A model generated the notes under the pieces. The model did not search any database. It was given only the letters and a program-made list of their open reading frames with translations, and was not told the origin of the DNA. 64,000 nucleotides of DNA from Pseudoxanthomonas sp. CF385 (lineage in GTDB: Bacteria > Pseudomonadota > Gammaproteobacteria > Xanthomonadales > Xanthomonadaceae), in assembly GCF_900104255.1 (NCBI RefSeq), contig NZ_FNKZ01000002.1:806001-870000 (forward strand), in the 5' to 3' direction. Shown one piece after another: positions 30,018-41,945 of this stretch (position 1 is its first letter; every line of letters starts with the position of its first letter). A program made the translations under genes and the position numbers.

Positions 30018-32441
30018 ATGTCCCGGTTCCGTCGTCTTCTCCGTTGGACCCTCATCACGTTCCTGATACTTGCCCTGGCCGGCGCGGTCGGCCTGGGGGT
30101 GCTCTACTACACGGTCTCGTCCAAAGTCCCGGACGTCCAGGCCCTGCGGAACGTCGAGCTGCAGGAACCCCTCTACATCTACGCCAGCGATGGCCGCCTG
30201 ATGGGACTGTACGGCGAGATCCGCCGGTATCCGGTCCGGATCGACCAGGTCCCCCCCCGGGTCAAGCAGGCCTTCATCGCCGCCGAGGACAGCAAGTTCT
30301 ACGAGCACAACGGCGTGGATCCCACCGGCATCGCGCGCGCGGTCTGGCAGATCGCCAGCCGCAAGGAAGGCCGCGTGGCGGGTGGCAGCACCATCACCCA
30401 GCAGGTCGCGCGGCAGTGGTTCCTGAGCTCGGAATACAGCTATACCCGCAAGCTGGTGGAGATGATGCTGGCGGTCCGCATCGAGAAGATGCTGACCAAG
30501 GACGAGATCCTCGAGCTCTACCTCAACAAGAGCTTCTTCGGTAATCGCTCCTACGGCGTGGCCGCGGCCGCGGAGTACTACTACGGAAAGCGCCTGGACC
30601 AGCTGAGCCTGGCCGAGGCCGCCACCCTGGTGAGCGCGCTGAAGTTCCCGTCCAGCGGCAACCCGATCAGCAACCCCGGCCGCAACCAGCAGCGCAGTGC
30701 GTATGTCGTGGAACGCATGCGCGAGGACGGCTACATCACCGCCGCGGAGGCCGCGGCGGCCAAGGCCGAACCGATGCACGCCAAGCCGCACGAGCGGCCG
30801 ATCGAGGTCTACGCGCCGTACGTGTCCGAAATGGTGCGCCAGGAAATGATCGCGCGCTTCGGGCCCGAGGCGCTGACCAAGGGCTATCACGTCACCACCA
30901 CGCTGGATGCCCCCCTGCAGGACGCCGCCAACGCGGCCGTCCGCGACGGCCTGGGGCTGTACGACCATCGCCATGGCTGGAACGGCGTGGAAGCGCATTT
31001 CGATGTGGCCGCCGATGCGGATGCCGCCACGCTGGCCACCCACCTGCGCGGCGTCCCTGCCCAGAACGGCCTGCAACCGGTGGTCGTCGCCCGCACGCAC
31101 GACGATGGCGGCGCGACGGTCGTCATGGCGGACGGCAAGGAACTCACCCTGCCGGCGGCCGCCAGCAAGTGGACCGGCCGCACGCCGGCCAAGCTGTTCA
31201 AGCGGGGAGACCTGACCCGCATCAAGGCGGGCAAGGAAGAGGGCAGCTACGTCATCGACCAGATTCCGCGCGCCCAGGCGGCCCTGGTCTCGCTGGATGC
31301 CGGCAACGGCGCCCTGCGGGCGCTGGTCGGCGGCTACAGCTTCGCCGGCAACAAATTCAACCGCGCCACCCAGGCGAGGCGGCAACCGGGCTCCAGCTTC
31401 AAGCCGTTCCTGTACGCCGCCTCGTTCGAGAAGGGCTTCAACCCGGCCTCGATCGTGCTCGACGCACCGGTCGTGTTCCGCGATCGCCGCGGCCACATGT
31501 GGCGCCCGCAGAACGACGGCGGCGGCTTCCGCGGACCGATGCGCCTGCGCGAGGCCCTGGTGCAGTCGCGCAACCTGGTGTCGGTGCGCCTGCTGGACGG
31601 GATCGGCGTGCCCTTCGCGCGCACCTACATCAGCCAGTTCGGTTTCGAAGAGTCCGAGCTGCCGCCCAACCTTTCCATGTCGCTCGGCACCGCGTCGCTG
31701 ACGCCGCTGTCGGTGGCGCGCGCCTATGCGGTGTTCGCCAACGGCGGCTCGCGGGTGACGCCGTGGTTCATCGACGAGGTCAAGGACCGCGAAGGCAACG
31801 TGGTGTTCAAGGAGAACGCCGCGGTCGCCTGCCGGGGTTGCGGACAGGGCCAGTACGGCGCCAGTACGCCGGCCAGCCAGGTCGTGGACGGTTTCAACTT
31901 CGGTCCCGCCGCCGCCAAACCTGCGGCCCCCGCCACGGCGGAAACACCGAAAGCCGAGCAGAAGCCGGCCGATCCGAACGCCGTCACCGCGCCGCGCGCG
32001 ATCGACGAGCGCACGGCCTATCAGCTGGTGTCGATGATGCGCGACGTGGTCCAGCGCGGCACGGGCACCGCCGCGAAGGTGCTGGGTCGCGAGGACGTGG
32101 GCGGCAAGACCGGCTCCACCAACGATCACCGCGATGCGTGGTTCGGCGGCTTCGGCGGCCAGTACGCCACCGTGGTGTGGGTCGGCCGCGACAACTTCCA
32201 GTCGCTGGGGTATCGCGAGTACGGCGGCAAGGCAGCGCTGCCGATCTGGATCGACTACATGCGGGTGGCGCTGAAGGACAAGCCGGTCGCCTCGAACGAT
32301 CCGCCGGACGGCATGGTCCAGGCCACGCTCAACGGCGTGACCGAGTGGGTGAAGGTCGAAGACATGGACCGCATCCAGGATTACGACCTGTACGGCCCCG
32401 AAGACGCCGTGCCGGACGAAGAGGCCTTCGACATCTTCTGA
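30018..32441 (+). CDS. mrcA: Penicillin-binding protein 1A (bifunctional glycosyltransferase/transpeptidase)
   Basis: This 807-residue class A PBP polymerises and crosslinks peptidoglycan. A transmembrane anchor (residues 9-31) is followed by the GT51 glycosyltransferase, with catalytic Glu90 in [12 protein letters not shown] and the motif [12 protein letters not shown]. An OB-like insertion lies at about 290-410. The transpeptidase has S459 in PGSSFKPFL (SxxK), SRN in VQSRNLVS and KTG (697-699) in GGKTGSTN. An insertion with CRGC (605-608) and a Pro/Ala/Lys-rich linker precedes KTG. The gene is divergent from pilMNOPQ, an arrangement common in Pseudomonas and xanthomonads. Confidence 0.95.
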   Translation: MSRFRRLLRWTLITFLILALAGAVGLGVLYYTVSSKVPDVQALRNVELQEPLYIYASDGRLMGLYGEIRRYPVRIDQVPPRVKQAFIAAEDSKFYEHNGVDPTGIARAVWQIASRKEGRVAGGSTITQQVARQWFLSSEYSYTRKLVEMMLAVRIEKMLTKDEILELYLNKSFFGNRSYGVAAAAEYYYGKRLDQLSLAEAATLVSALKFPSSGNPISNPGRNQQRSAYVVERMREDGYITAAEAAAAKAEPMHAKPHERPIEVYAPYVSEMVRQEMIARFGPEALTKGYHVTTTLDAPLQDAANAAVRDGLGLYDHRHGWNGVEAHFDVAADADAATLATHLRGVPAQNGLQPVVVARTHDDGGATVVMADGKELTLPAAASKWTGRTPAKLFKRGDLTRIKAGKEEGSYVIDQIPRAQAALVSLDAGNGALRALVGGYSFAGNKFNRATQARRQPGSSFKPFLYAASFEKGFNPASIVLDAPVVFRDRRGHMWRPQNDGGGFRGPMRLREALVQSRNLVSVRLLDGIGVPFARTYISQFGFEESELPPNLSMSLGTASLTPLSVARAYAVFANGGSRVTPWFIDEVKDREGNVVFKENAAVACRGCGQGQYGASTPASQVVDGFNFGPAAAKPAAPATAETPKAEQKPADPNAVTAPRAIDERTAYQLVSMMRDVVQRGTGTAAKVLGREDVGGKTGSTNDHRDAWFGGFGGQYATVVWVGRDNFQSLGYREYGGKAALPIWIDYMRVALKDKPVASNDPPDGMVQATLNGVTEWVKVEDMDRIQDYDLYGPEDAVPDEEAFDIF

Positions 32442-32460
32442 TCCGCAAGCGGGTGAAGGA

Positions 32461-32490
32461 TCGATGACGGCGCAGCCGGACCGTCATCGA
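32461..32490 (+). terminator. Hairpin after mrcA
   Basis: TCGATGACGG (32461-32470) and CCGTCATCGA (32481-32490) form a perfect 10-bp inverted repeat with a 10-nt loop, 19 nt past the mrcA stop. It lacks a T tract, so termination is uncertain; it could also be an RNA-stabilising 3' structure. Confidence 0.4.
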
Positions 32491-32542
32491 CATCACGAGG
32501 GCATGGTGTACATTCGGGACAGGTTCGACGCGGAGGCCTGCC

Positions 32543-33196
32543 ATGCACCACGCCCGTCAGCATGCCGAAACCCGTACCCGAGAGCGCCGCCAGCGGCTCG
32601 CGCACGAAGCCGCCCGCCTGATGGCGGAAGGCGGCATCCGCGACTTCCATCAGGCCAAGCTCAAGGCGGCCAGCCGGCTCGGCATCCACGACGACGCCTC
32701 GCTGCCCCGCAACCGCGAGATCGAAGACGCCCTGCGCACGTACCAGCGCCTGTTCGTCGGTGACGCGCATGCGGCCGGCCTGCTGCGCCGGCGCGAAGCC
32801 GCGCAGCGGGCGATGGAGTTCCTCTCCGCCTTTTCACCGCGGCTGGTGGGCCCGGTGCTGGACGGCACGGCCGACGGCAATGCGCCCGTGCAGCTGCATG
32901 TCCACAGCGACGACCCCGACGCGGTCACCCGCTTCCTCGAAGAGCATCGCATCCCCGCCGAAGCGCGCACGCGTCGGCTTCGCCTGGATCGGGAGCGCGT
33001 CGCCGACCTGCCGGTCTGGGTATTCGGCGCGGAAGAGCTTAGCTTCGACCTGACCGTGCTGCCCCATGACGCCCTCCGGCAGGCGCCGTTGTCCGCCATC
33101 GACGAGAAGCCCATGAAGCGCGCGTCGGCCACGCAGCTGCGCGAGTTGTTGGCGGAGGCGGAAATCGCGGGCTACGAGTCCGCTTCCCTGCGCTGA
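32543..33196 (+). CDS. Conserved hypothetical, nucleotidyltransferase-like protein
   Basis: This 217-residue soluble protein has an N-terminal helical segment (residues 1-75) rich in Arg/Ala. The second half, LVGPVLDGTADGNAPVQLHVHSDDPDAV, then LSFDLTVLPHDALRQAPLSAIDEKPMKRAS, has the pattern of small nucleotidyltransferase-fold domains conserved in proteobacteria. No unambiguous GS-x-DxD catalytic signature is visible, so activity is unproved. A GGAGG ribosome site lies 7 nt before the ATG, and a TACATT -10-like hexamer is at 32509-32514. It stands alone between mrcA and an Lrp-type gene. I do not know its function. Confidence 0.7.
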   Translation: MHHARQHAETRTRERRQRLAHEAARLMAEGGIRDFHQAKLKAASRLGIHDDASLPRNREIEDALRTYQRLFVGDAHAAGLLRRREAAQRAMEFLSAFSPRLVGPVLDGTADGNAPVQLHVHSDDPDAVTRFLEEHRIPAEARTRRLRLDRERVADLPVWVFGAEELSFDLTVLPHDALRQAPLSAIDEKPMKRASATQLRELLAEAEIAGYESASLR

Positions 33197-33328
33197 CCTG
33201 ACGCCTCGACGACGCGAGCGAGAGCCGGCCGGCTTCCCGCACGAGATCGTCGCCGCGACGGCCCCGCGCTTGCGTGGTGGCCAGGACGGGCGCCTGGACC
33301 TGCCGCGACGAGGTGCGCCAAGCGCCGC

Positions 33329-33733
33329 TCAGTCCTTCACGCGCCGCATCTCGCTGGCCACCTTGTAGCGGCCGTACTCCAGCAACGCCTGGGTGAAGGC
33401 ATCCAGCGCCGCATCGTCCTCACAGGCGAGGACCACGTGGTAGCAGCCCTCGCCTGCGATCTTGCTTGCGCTCTCGACGTCCTCGCGTGCCTGGAGAAAG
33501 GCTTCGAAGGCGTCGAAACGCGGCGTGTCCATGAACACGGTGACGAAGTAACGCCGCAGGTCGCCGCGCACGACGGTGAAGCGGCGGATCGTGCCGTCAT
33601 CGACCATCTGCTGCACGCGGGTCGCCACGGCCTGCCCGGTCAGGTGCACCTGGCGGCCCAGCGCCTGCCAGGTGGCGCGCGCGTCGCGCCCGAGGTGGGC
33701 CAGGATGGTCCGGCTCATCTTGTCCAATGGCAT
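33329..33733 (-). CDS. Lrp/AsnC family transcriptional regulator
   Basis: This 134-residue protein has an N-terminal winged helix (LDKMSRTILAHLGRDARATWQALGRQVHLTGQAVATRVQQMVDDGTIRRF spans residues 3-52) and a C-terminal ligand-binding ferredoxin domain (VTVFMDTPRFDAFEAF, GEGCYHVVLAC). Lrp/AsnC proteins sense amino acids or small effectors. I chose ATG 33733 rather than TTG three codons upstream; GGAAG precedes it. It is divergent from the isochorismatase-like hydrolase at 33838, its likely target, in a 104-nt shared promoter region. Confidence 0.88.
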   Translation of the reverse strand: MPLDKMSRTILAHLGRDARATWQALGRQVHLTGQAVATRVQQMVDDGTIRRFTVVRGDLRRYFVTVFMDTPRFDAFEAFLQAREDVESASKIAGEGCYHVVLACEDDAALDAFTQALLEYGRYKVASEMRRVKD

Positions 33734-33837
33734 GTCTTCCAATCCTCAAGCGGAACGGCGCGAATTCTTGCGGAGTGCAATTCACCGGCGTGGCGCGGCT
33801 TCCTAACCTGTCCGCACCCTACTGCCCAAGGTAAGCC

Positions 33838-34338
33838 ATGGACACCGCCCTGATCATCATCGACGTGCAGAACGACTATTTCCCCGGTGGCGCGTTTCCG
33901 CTCTGGAATGCGGAAGCGGTGCTCGACGCCACCGTTGCCGCCATTGAACGCGCACGGGCGCGCGGCGAACGGGTCGTGCTGGTGCGGCATGAATCCGCTT
34001 CGGCCGACGCCGGCTTCTTCAGGCCCGGCAGCCCGGGTGCCCGGATCCATCCCCGCATCCTCGCCGCCGCACCCGACGCGCCGGTGGTGGTGAAGCAGTT
34101 TGCCGACAGCTTCCACCAGACCTCGCTGGGGGCCTTGCTGGCCGAGGACGGGGTGGCGGGCCTGCGGATCGCCGGGATGATGACCCAGAACTGCGTGGCA
34201 TTCACCGCCGTGTCGCCAGGCGCGGCACCGTATGCGGTCTCCGTGCTGTCGGACTGCACGACCACCGTGGACGCGACGATCCATGCCTTCGCACTGCATG
34301 CGCTGTCCACGCGCGTCGACGTGGTCCCGGATGCCTGA
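33838..34338 (+). CDS. Cysteine hydrolase of the isochorismatase family
   Basis: This 166-residue enzyme has the catalytic triad in expected positions: Asp9 in LIIIDVQNDYF, Lys86 in PVVVKQFADSF and Cys119 in GMMTQNCVAFTA. The family hydrolyses amides or vinyl ethers such as nicotinamide, isochorismate or carbamoyl compounds; the substrate here is unknown. TSLGALLAEDGVAGLRIAGM matches the conserved turn before the Cys. It is divergent from the Lrp-type regulator and followed 13 nt after its stop by a terminator hairpin, so it forms a single-gene unit. Confidence 0.9.
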   Translation: MDTALIIIDVQNDYFPGGAFPLWNAEAVLDATVAAIERARARGERVVLVRHESASADAGFFRPGSPGARIHPRILAAAPDAPVVVKQFADSFHQTSLGALLAEDGVAGLRIAGMMTQNCVAFTAVSPGAAPYAVSVLSDCTTTVDATIHAFALHALSTRVDVVPDA

Positions 34339-34351
34339 TCCCGGAAACGCA

Positions 34352-34373
34352 GAAGGCCCCTTGCGGGGCCTTC
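34352..34373. terminator. Bidirectional terminator between hydrolase and gltA
   Basis: GAAGGCCCC-TTGC-GGGGCCTTC is a perfect 9-bp stem with a tetraloop, placed between the stops of two convergent genes. T content after the stem is modest on both strands. Confidence 0.75.
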
Positions 34374-34392
34374 CGTCTGCCGTCGGGGAGGC

Positions 34393-35682
34393 TCAGCGCT
34401 TCCCGGTAGGCACGTAGTCGCGCGGCGCGTAGCCGGTGTAGATCTGGCGCGGACGACCGATCTTCGCTTCCGGGTCGACCTGCTGCTCCAGCCAGTGCGA
34501 CACCCAGCCGGCGGTGCGGCCGATGGCGAACATGACGGTGAACATCTCGGTCGGGATCTTCAGCGCCTTGTAGATGATGCCGCTGTAGAAGTCGACGTTC
34601 GGATAGAGCTTGCGCTGGATGAAGTACTCGTCCTTCAGCGCGGCTTCTTCCAGCCTCATCGCCACTTCCAGCAGCGGATCGTCCACGCCCAGCTCGCCCA
34701 GCACCTTGTGGGTCATCTCACGGATGATCTTGGCGCGCGGATCGAAGTTCTTGTAGACGCGGTGGCCGAAGCCCATCAGGCGGAAGCCCGACTCCTTGTC
34801 CTTCGCCTTGGCGACGGCCGACGCGACGTTCTTCGCATCGCCGATCTCTTCCAGCATCTTCAGCACGGCTTCGTTGGCGCCGCCGTGCGCGGGACCCCAC
34901 AGCGCGGTGATGCCGGCGGCGACCGAGGCATACGGATTGGCACCGGTCGAACCGACCAGGCGCACCGTCGACGTCGAGGCGTTCTGCTCGTGGTCCGCGT
35001 GCAGGATAAACAGCAGGTCCAGCGCCTTGGCGACGACCGGGTTCAGTTCCAGCGGCTCGCTCGGCACTTCGAACATCATGTGCAGGAAGCGGTCGACGTA
35101 GTCGAGGTTGTTGCGCGGGTAGCGGATCGGCCAGCCGATCGAGTAACGGTAGGCGGCGGCAGCCAGGGTCGGCATCTTCGCCAGCAGGCGGATCGCGGCA
35201 AGGCGGCGCTGTTCCGGATCTTCCAGGTCCAGCGTGTCGTGGTAGAAGGCCGACAGCGAGGCGACCGTGCCGGCCAGCATGGCCATCGGGTGCGCGTCGT
35301 AATGGAAGCCGTGCAGGAAGTTCTTCAGCGACTCATGCATCATCGTGTGATGCGTGACTTCGTGCTCGAACTTGGCGAATTCGGCCGGGGTCGGCAGTTC
35401 GCCGTTCATCAGCAGGTACGAGACTTCCAGGAAGTTCGAGTGCTGGGCCAGCTGCTCGATCGGGTAGCCGCGGTACAGCAGCACGCCATTGTCGCCATCG
35501 ATGTAGGTGATGGCCGACTTGCAGCTTGCCGTCGCGGTGAAACCGGAGTCGTAGGTGAAAAGACCGGTTTCCTTGGTCAGCCTGGCGATGTCGACGCAGT
35601 CGTTGCCAAGCGTGGGTTTCAGGACGGGCAGGACGACGGACTTGTCGCCCGCATTCAGCGTGACCTGGTCGAGTTCGGACAC
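34393..35682 (-). CDS. gltA: Citrate synthase (type II)
   Basis: This 429-residue enzyme condenses oxaloacetate and acetyl-CoA in the TCA cycle. Motifs: [20 protein letters not shown] (N-terminal), [14 protein letters not shown] (catalytic His), [17 protein letters not shown] and [15 protein letters not shown] (catalytic Asp and substrate Arg). Length and the N-terminal beta domain fit the hexameric, NADH-inhibited bacterial type. Translation starts at GTG ([14 protein letters not shown]), with AAGGAG 8 nt before it; the longer open frame upstream is leader DNA. A candidate -10 GATAAT lies 88 nt upstream. Confidence 0.97.
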   Translation of the reverse strand: MSELDQVTLNAGDKSVVLPVLKPTLGNDCVDIARLTKETGLFTYDSGFTATASCKSAITYIDGDNGVLLYRGYPIEQLAQHSNFLEVSYLLMNGELPTPAEFAKFEHEVTHHTMMHESLKNFLHGFHYDAHPMAMLAGTVASLSAFYHDTLDLEDPEQRRLAAIRLLAKMPTLAAAAYRYSIGWPIRYPRNNLDYVDRFLHMMFEVPSEPLELNPVVAKALDLLFILHADHEQNASTSTVRLVGSTGANPYASVAAGITALWGPAHGGANEAVLKMLEEIGDAKNVASAVAKAKDKESGFRLMGFGHRVYKNFDPRAKIIREMTHKVLGELGVDDPLLEVAMRLEEAALKDEYFIQRKLYPNVDFYSGIIYKALKIPTEMFTVMFAIGRTAGWVSHWLEQQVDPEAKIGRPRQIYTGYAPRDYVPTGKR

Positions 35683-35769
35683 AGTGTGCGCTCCTTCGTG
35701 GGGAAACGCCGGCCGGAGGCCCGGTCGGCGTGTGACGGGAGTCCAGGGAGTGAACCTTGGATGACCCGA

Positions 35770-35775
35770 ATTATC
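35770..35775 (-). promoter_or_regulatory. -10 element of gltA
   Basis: Minus-strand GATAAT lies about 88 nt before the gltA GTG, leaving a long leader. Upstream of it a direct repeat, GACCAAAG on the plus strand (35809-35816 and 35820-35827, 11-bp period), might be a regulator site. Confidence 0.4.
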
Positions 35776-35892
35776 GCACACAGGTTCTGGAGCCGTCGCT
35801 CGACAGGGGACCAAAGTCAGACCAAAGAATGAGGCCGCAGGTGCAACCGACCGTTCCGGGCGCACGCATGATACGAGTCGCACAAACGCGAA

Positions 35893-35915
35893 CGGCCGCG
35901 CACGAGGCGCGGCCG
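35893..35915 (-). terminator. Hairpin after rpmE2
   Basis: CGGCCGCGC and GCGCGGCCG form a 9-bp stem with a 5-nt loop, 26 nt past the rpmE2 stop. The T tract on the minus strand is weak (GTTCGCGTTTG). Confidence 0.55.
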
Positions 35916-35940
35916 AACCGGTACAGCGAACGAAGCTCGA

Positions 35941-36183
35941 TTAGCGCGCGTAGCGCTTCTGGAACTTGTCGATGCGACCGCTGGTGTCGATGACCTTGTG
36001 CTTGCCCGTGTAGAACGGGTGCGAGGCCGAGGAGATTTCGACCTTGATCAGCGGGTATTCGTTGCCGTCTTCCCACTTCGTCGTTTCCTTGGTGCCCAGC
36101 GTGGAGCGCGTCAGGAACTTGAAATCGGAGGTCACGTCGTGGAAGACGACTTCGCGGTAGTTGGGATGGATGTCGGCCTTCAT
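35941..36183 (-). CDS. rpmE2: 50S ribosomal protein L31, type B
   Basis: This 80-residue ribosomal protein starts [17 protein letters not shown] and contains [16 protein letters not shown] and the C-terminal [11 protein letters not shown]. It has no cysteine, so it lacks the zinc-ribbon CxxC of the C+ form. Type-B L31 is often made under zinc limitation to replace the zinc form; I see no clear Zur box in the 74-nt upstream gap. It is 74 nt downstream of the nucleoside hydrolase and followed by its own hairpin. Confidence 0.95.
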   Translation of the reverse strand: MKADIHPNYREVVFHDVTSDFKFLTRSTLGTKETTKWEDGNEYPLIKVEISSASHPFYTGKHKVIDTSGRIDKFQKRYAR

Positions 36184-36257
36184 GGCGGGCACACCGTGTA
36201 GCGGGAATGGAAGAGCGGCATTGTAGCCCGCCCTCCCCTGCCGGCGCAACCCGGCGA

Positions 36258-37196
36258 TCAGCCGGCGGCCAGCGCCGCCCGGATGAGGTCCTGGAACCGG
36301 GCCTGGTCGTAGCGCAGCAGGATGTTGGCCTGGTCCGGCCGGCCGCCCTCCCGGCGCCAGTCGACCACCGAGGCCCCGCGGGCATGCTGGCCCTGCAGTT
36401 CGATCGCCAGCGGGCGCTCTGCCAGTTCCAGCGCACCCTCCGGCGCGAGCACGAAGGCCATAGCCAGGGCGTCGGCGGCGAACCAGTGGTCGCCGCGGCG
36501 GTCGGCCGACCACAGCCGCGTCTTTTCCGAGATGCGCGCGTAGAACCGGGCCCTCTCGCTGTCGGCGGCCAGCCAGACGTCGACCTGGTCGTGCGGCAGG
36601 CCGTGGGCGATGGTGGCTTCCCAGTCGGCCAGGTCGTAGCGCTCGAACGCCTGCAGGGTGATGTGCGCGGCTTCGGGATCGAAGTAGAAATTGAACTCCG
36701 CCGCCGGCGTGATGTTGCCGTGGCACGTGACCGCACCGCCCATCACGACGAAGCGTGCCACCCGCTGCGGCAGGGTCGGGTCCAGCTTCAACGCCAGGGC
36801 GATATTGGTCAGCGGGCCCAGGGCGACCAGCACCAGCCGCCCCGCGTGCACGTGCGACAGGCGCAGGATCGCCAGCGCGGCGTGTTCGGCTTCGGCCTGC
36901 TTGGCCGCCGGCGCGAAGCCGACGTCGCCGAAGCCATCCTGCCCGTGCACGTAGCCGGCATCGGGCGAGGGATGCAGCAGTGGCGCAGGCGCGCCCGCGA
37001 ACACGGGAATGTCGCTGCGGCCCGCGACTTCGCACAGCTTCAGCGCATTGCGCACGGTGTGCTGCAGGCCCACGTTGCCGGCTGCGATGGTGAGGCCGAC
37101 GATCTCGTGGCGCGCATCGTTGAAGGCCATCAGCAGGGCGAGGGCGTCGTCGACACCGGGGTCGGTGTCGATGAGCAGGGGAATCTGGTCCGTCAT
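36258..37196 (-). CDS. Inosine-uridine preferring nucleoside hydrolase
   Basis: This 312-residue calcium-dependent N-ribohydrolase cleaves nucleosides to base and ribose. The N-terminal motif [17 protein letters not shown] (residues 9-25) provides the Ca2+ and catalytic Asp residues. [21 protein letters not shown] and [14 protein letters not shown] are the further active-site loops, and [13 protein letters not shown] holds the late conserved Asp. Substrate preference (purine or pyrimidine) cannot be read from the sequence. It is 67 nt downstream of recG's end on the minus strand in reverse order (it precedes rpmE2), probably an independent unit. Confidence 0.93.
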   Translation of the reverse strand: MTDQIPLLIDTDPGVDDALALLMAFNDARHEIVGLTIAAGNVGLQHTVRNALKLCEVAGRSDIPVFAGAPAPLLHPSPDAGYVHGQDGFGDVGFAPAAKQAEAEHAALAILRLSHVHAGRLVLVALGPLTNIALALKLDPTLPQRVARFVVMGGAVTCHGNITPAAEFNFYFDPEAAHITLQAFERYDLADWEATIAHGLPHDQVDVWLAADSERARFYARISEKTRLWSADRRGDHWFAADALAMAFVLAPEGALELAERPLAIELQGQHARGASVVDWRREGGRPDQANILLRYDQARFQDLIRAALAAG

Positions 37197-37263
37197 CGTT
37201 CTTCGCTTCTTCTATCGGGGGTGGAGTCTCGCACCGATGGATGACCAGCGGAAGGCGCGCCGC

Positions 37264-39369
<2,106 letters not shown>

Positions 39370-39404
39370 CGCACAAGGATGCCGGGATCGGCGGCAAACA
39401 AAAA

Positions 39405-39428
39405 CCCCGGCACCGCGAGGTGCCGGGG
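39405..39428 (-). terminator. Rho-independent terminator after the TonB receptor gene
   Basis: CCCCGGCACC-GCGA-GGTGCCGGGG is a perfect 10-bp stem with a tetraloop. On the minus strand it is followed by TTTTTGTTTGCC. It closes the beta-helix/cytochrome/TonB receptor operon and insulates recG. Confidence 0.92.
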
Positions 39429-39457
39429 CGCCCACGTCCAGCGCGTCGCCGCGCGGC

Positions 39458-41908
39458 TCAGAACTTCACGGCCACTTCCACGCCATAGGTGCGCGGCTCG
39501 CTGATGGTCGCGCCGACGACACCCAGCGGACCGCGGCCGTACGTGTTCAGACCTTTCACATATTGGTTGTCGAAGACGTTGTTGCCGTAGACCGCCCAGC
39601 TCCAACGATCCTGCGGCGAAGTCCAGCCGATCCGCACATCGGTGCGCTCGCGCGGCTCGCCGATGTCCAGCAGCGCATTGACCCCGCAATCGCCCTGCAG
39701 GTCCGAACCCGCATTGCAGCGCGTGCGCCCGCGGTAGGCATGGCGGGCGGAGAGGCGCAGGTCGCCGTTGTCGCCCAGGCTGACCCGGTAGGCTGCGCCG
39801 AACGACGCAGTGAAGCGCGGCTCGCCCGTCGGTTCGCCGTCCAGGTCCACGCCTTCCGGCGTCACGTAGTCCTTGTACTTGGAGTCGATCCACTCGGCCT
39901 GCGCATCGAGGGTGAAGGCATCGGTCACCTTCCAGCGCATGTCGAAGTCGATGCCGGTGGCCTCGAGGTCGCCGGTGTCGAACACGAAACGCGGGATGTC
40001 CACGGGGTTGTTCGGGTCCGGATCGATCAGGCGGATCGACTGGCGATTGTCGTAGCGGTAGTGGAACAGCGACGCGTTGTAGGAGAAGCGGCCGAACGAC
40101 TGCTTGATGCCCACCTCCGCGTTCCACACGTCCTCGTTCTCGAACGCCGGGCCGATCTGCAGCGCATTGAAACCGCCGGCCTTGTAGCCCTTGGCCAGCG
40201 AACCGAACACCATCGCCTTGTCGTTGAAGTGGTAGTCCACGACGAAGCGCGGGCTGAAGTCGCTCCAGCTGCGCTTGTCGCGCACCAGCACGCCCTTGTT
40301 GACCATCGCCGGCGGATCGATGAACGCCATGTCGAACGTCAGCGTCTCGCGGCTGATCGGGATGCCCATCTGCGCCAGCGCGTCGAAGAAGCCCAGCGAC
40401 TCCAGCAGGGCCAGCTTGGCTTCCAGCTCCGGCGCATTGCGGGGCGTGTTGAGCCAGGTGAAGTCCTTCTCGTCGCGGGTATAGCGCAGGCCGAAGGTCA
40501 GGTTGAGCTTGTCGGTGGCGCGCCAGATCACGTCGCCGAAGGCCGCGTAGGCGGTCGTCGACAGCGTGTTGGTGAAGCGCTCGTTCCATCGATCGCCGAC
40601 CAGCGAGACCGGGATGCCCGCCATCTGCGCCAGCAACGACGTGAAGCCGAACAGGCTGCCGTCCGGCGTCGGCGCGATACCGAGGTTGCGGACGATATTG
40701 TCGACCGCTTCGGTATTCGTGTTCACCTCGCTGGTCTGGTCGGCGTCTTCCTTGAAGAAGCTGGCGCCGGCGACCCAGTCCAGCCGCGCGTTGCTGCCGG
40801 CGAACTTGAACTCCTGGTAGAAGGTTTCGTTGCTCTCGGTGTTGACCGAATCGATGTACAGGTCGGCGCGGTTGGTGCCGTCTTCCTCGGTCTGGTTCAA
40901 CGAGTCGTACTGGCGCCAGGACGTGGTCGAGGTCAGGTGACCCCAATTCAGTGCGTGGTCCAGGATCAGGGTGACGCCGTCGAACGTGCGCCACTCGGCG
41001 TTGGTGGCGTCGCTGTAGGTGGGGATCTCGCGCGGATCGAGGAAGTCGTCCGGATCCACCGGCACCGGCGGCCGCTGCGGATACGCCGGCAGCGGCACGA
41101 TGCCCGTGGTCACGCGGCCGTTCTGGTCCAGGCTCTCGTGGTCCCAGCTGATCAGCGCGGTCGTGTTTTCGCCCAGGCCGACCTGCCAGGCCGCGCGCGT
41201 GGCCCACACGTTCTCGCCGCCCAGGTCCTTCCCGGTGGCGCCGTCCTGGAACCAGCCGTCGCTGTGGTTGAACAGCGCATTGAAGCGCAGCGCCGAGTTG
41301 TCGCTGGTGGGGATGTTCCACATCGCATCGGCGTACTGCTTGCCGTAGTTGCCCAGGCGCAGGCGCAGGCGCGCCTCGGTCTCGTTCTGCGGGCGACGGG
41401 TCACCAGCGAGATCGCGCCAGCGGCCGTGTTGCGGCCGAACAGCGTGCCTTGCGGCCCCTTCAGCACTTCGATCCGCTCGACATCGACGAACGGCAGCAG
41501 CACGCCGCCGCCGCGACCGCCGTACACGCCATCGACGAACACGCCGACCGCCGGATCGGTGCCGATGCCGAAGTCGCTGGTCTCCACGCCACGCAAGCGG
41601 AACGACGGTTGGGTAGGCTGCACCGCGTCGACCACGAGGCCGGGCACGAAGGCGTCGATGTCGCCCAGGTTGTCCGCCGCCACGTCATCGAGCAGCTGCT
41701 GGTCCACGACCTGCAGCGCGATCGGCACGTCCTGCAGTTCCTGCTGGCGGCTCTGCGCGGTGACGACGATGGTGTCCAGGTTGGTGGCGTCCTGCTCGCC
41801 CTGCGGGGTCGACTGCGCCCACGCCGTGCCGCCCGTCCCCAGCACCACGCAGCCGCCGAACAGCGCGCGCCGCAGCCCGACCACCAGATTCCGTTGCGTC
41901 ACTTTCAT
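39458..41908 (-). CDS. TonB-dependent outer-membrane receptor
   Basis: This 816-residue receptor has a signal peptide (cleaved near AWAQS), a TonB box-like DTIVVTAQ (46-53), a plug domain (about 50-170) with VLKGPQGTLFGRNTAAGAISLVT, and a 22-strand barrel ending in VEVAVKF. Barrel style (SWRQYDSL, FGLRYTRDEKDFTW, GYKAGGFNA) resembles the large group of xanthomonad receptors with unknown substrates. Loop pair CNAGSDLQGDC holds two Cys. The start follows GGGAGGGAGTG. It is third in the operon, 37 nt after the cytochrome gene, so it likely imports or exposes the substrate on which the two lipoproteins act. Confidence 0.92.
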   Translation of the reverse strand: MKVTQRNLVVGLRRALFGGCVVLGTGGTAWAQSTPQGEQDATNLDTIVVTAQSRQQELQDVPIALQVVDQQLLDDVAADNLGDIDAFVPGLVVDAVQPTQPSFRLRGVETSDFGIGTDPAVGVFVDGVYGGRGGGVLLPFVDVERIEVLKGPQGTLFGRNTAAGAISLVTRRPQNETEARLRLRLGNYGKQYADAMWNIPTSDNSALRFNALFNHSDGWFQDGATGKDLGGENVWATRAAWQVGLGENTTALISWDHESLDQNGRVTTGIVPLPAYPQRPPVPVDPDDFLDPREIPTYSDATNAEWRTFDGVTLILDHALNWGHLTSTTSWRQYDSLNQTEEDGTNRADLYIDSVNTESNETFYQEFKFAGSNARLDWVAGASFFKEDADQTSEVNTNTEAVDNIVRNLGIAPTPDGSLFGFTSLLAQMAGIPVSLVGDRWNERFTNTLSTTAYAAFGDVIWRATDKLNLTFGLRYTRDEKDFTWLNTPRNAPELEAKLALLESLGFFDALAQMGIPISRETLTFDMAFIDPPAMVNKGVLVRDKRSWSDFSPRFVVDYHFNDKAMVFGSLAKGYKAGGFNALQIGPAFENEDVWNAEVGIKQSFGRFSYNASLFHYRYDNRQSIRLIDPDPNNPVDIPRFVFDTGDLEATGIDFDMRWKVTDAFTLDAQAEWIDSKYKDYVTPEGVDLDGEPTGEPRFTASFGAAYRVSLGDNGDLRLSARHAYRGRTRCNAGSDLQGDCGVNALLDIGEPRERTDVRIGWTSPQDRWSWAVYGNNVFDNQYVKGLNTYGRGPLGVVGATISEPRTYGVEVAVKF

Positions 41909-41945
41909 CACTCCCTCCCAAGAAGCGTTTGTGCGGAAGCCGGCC

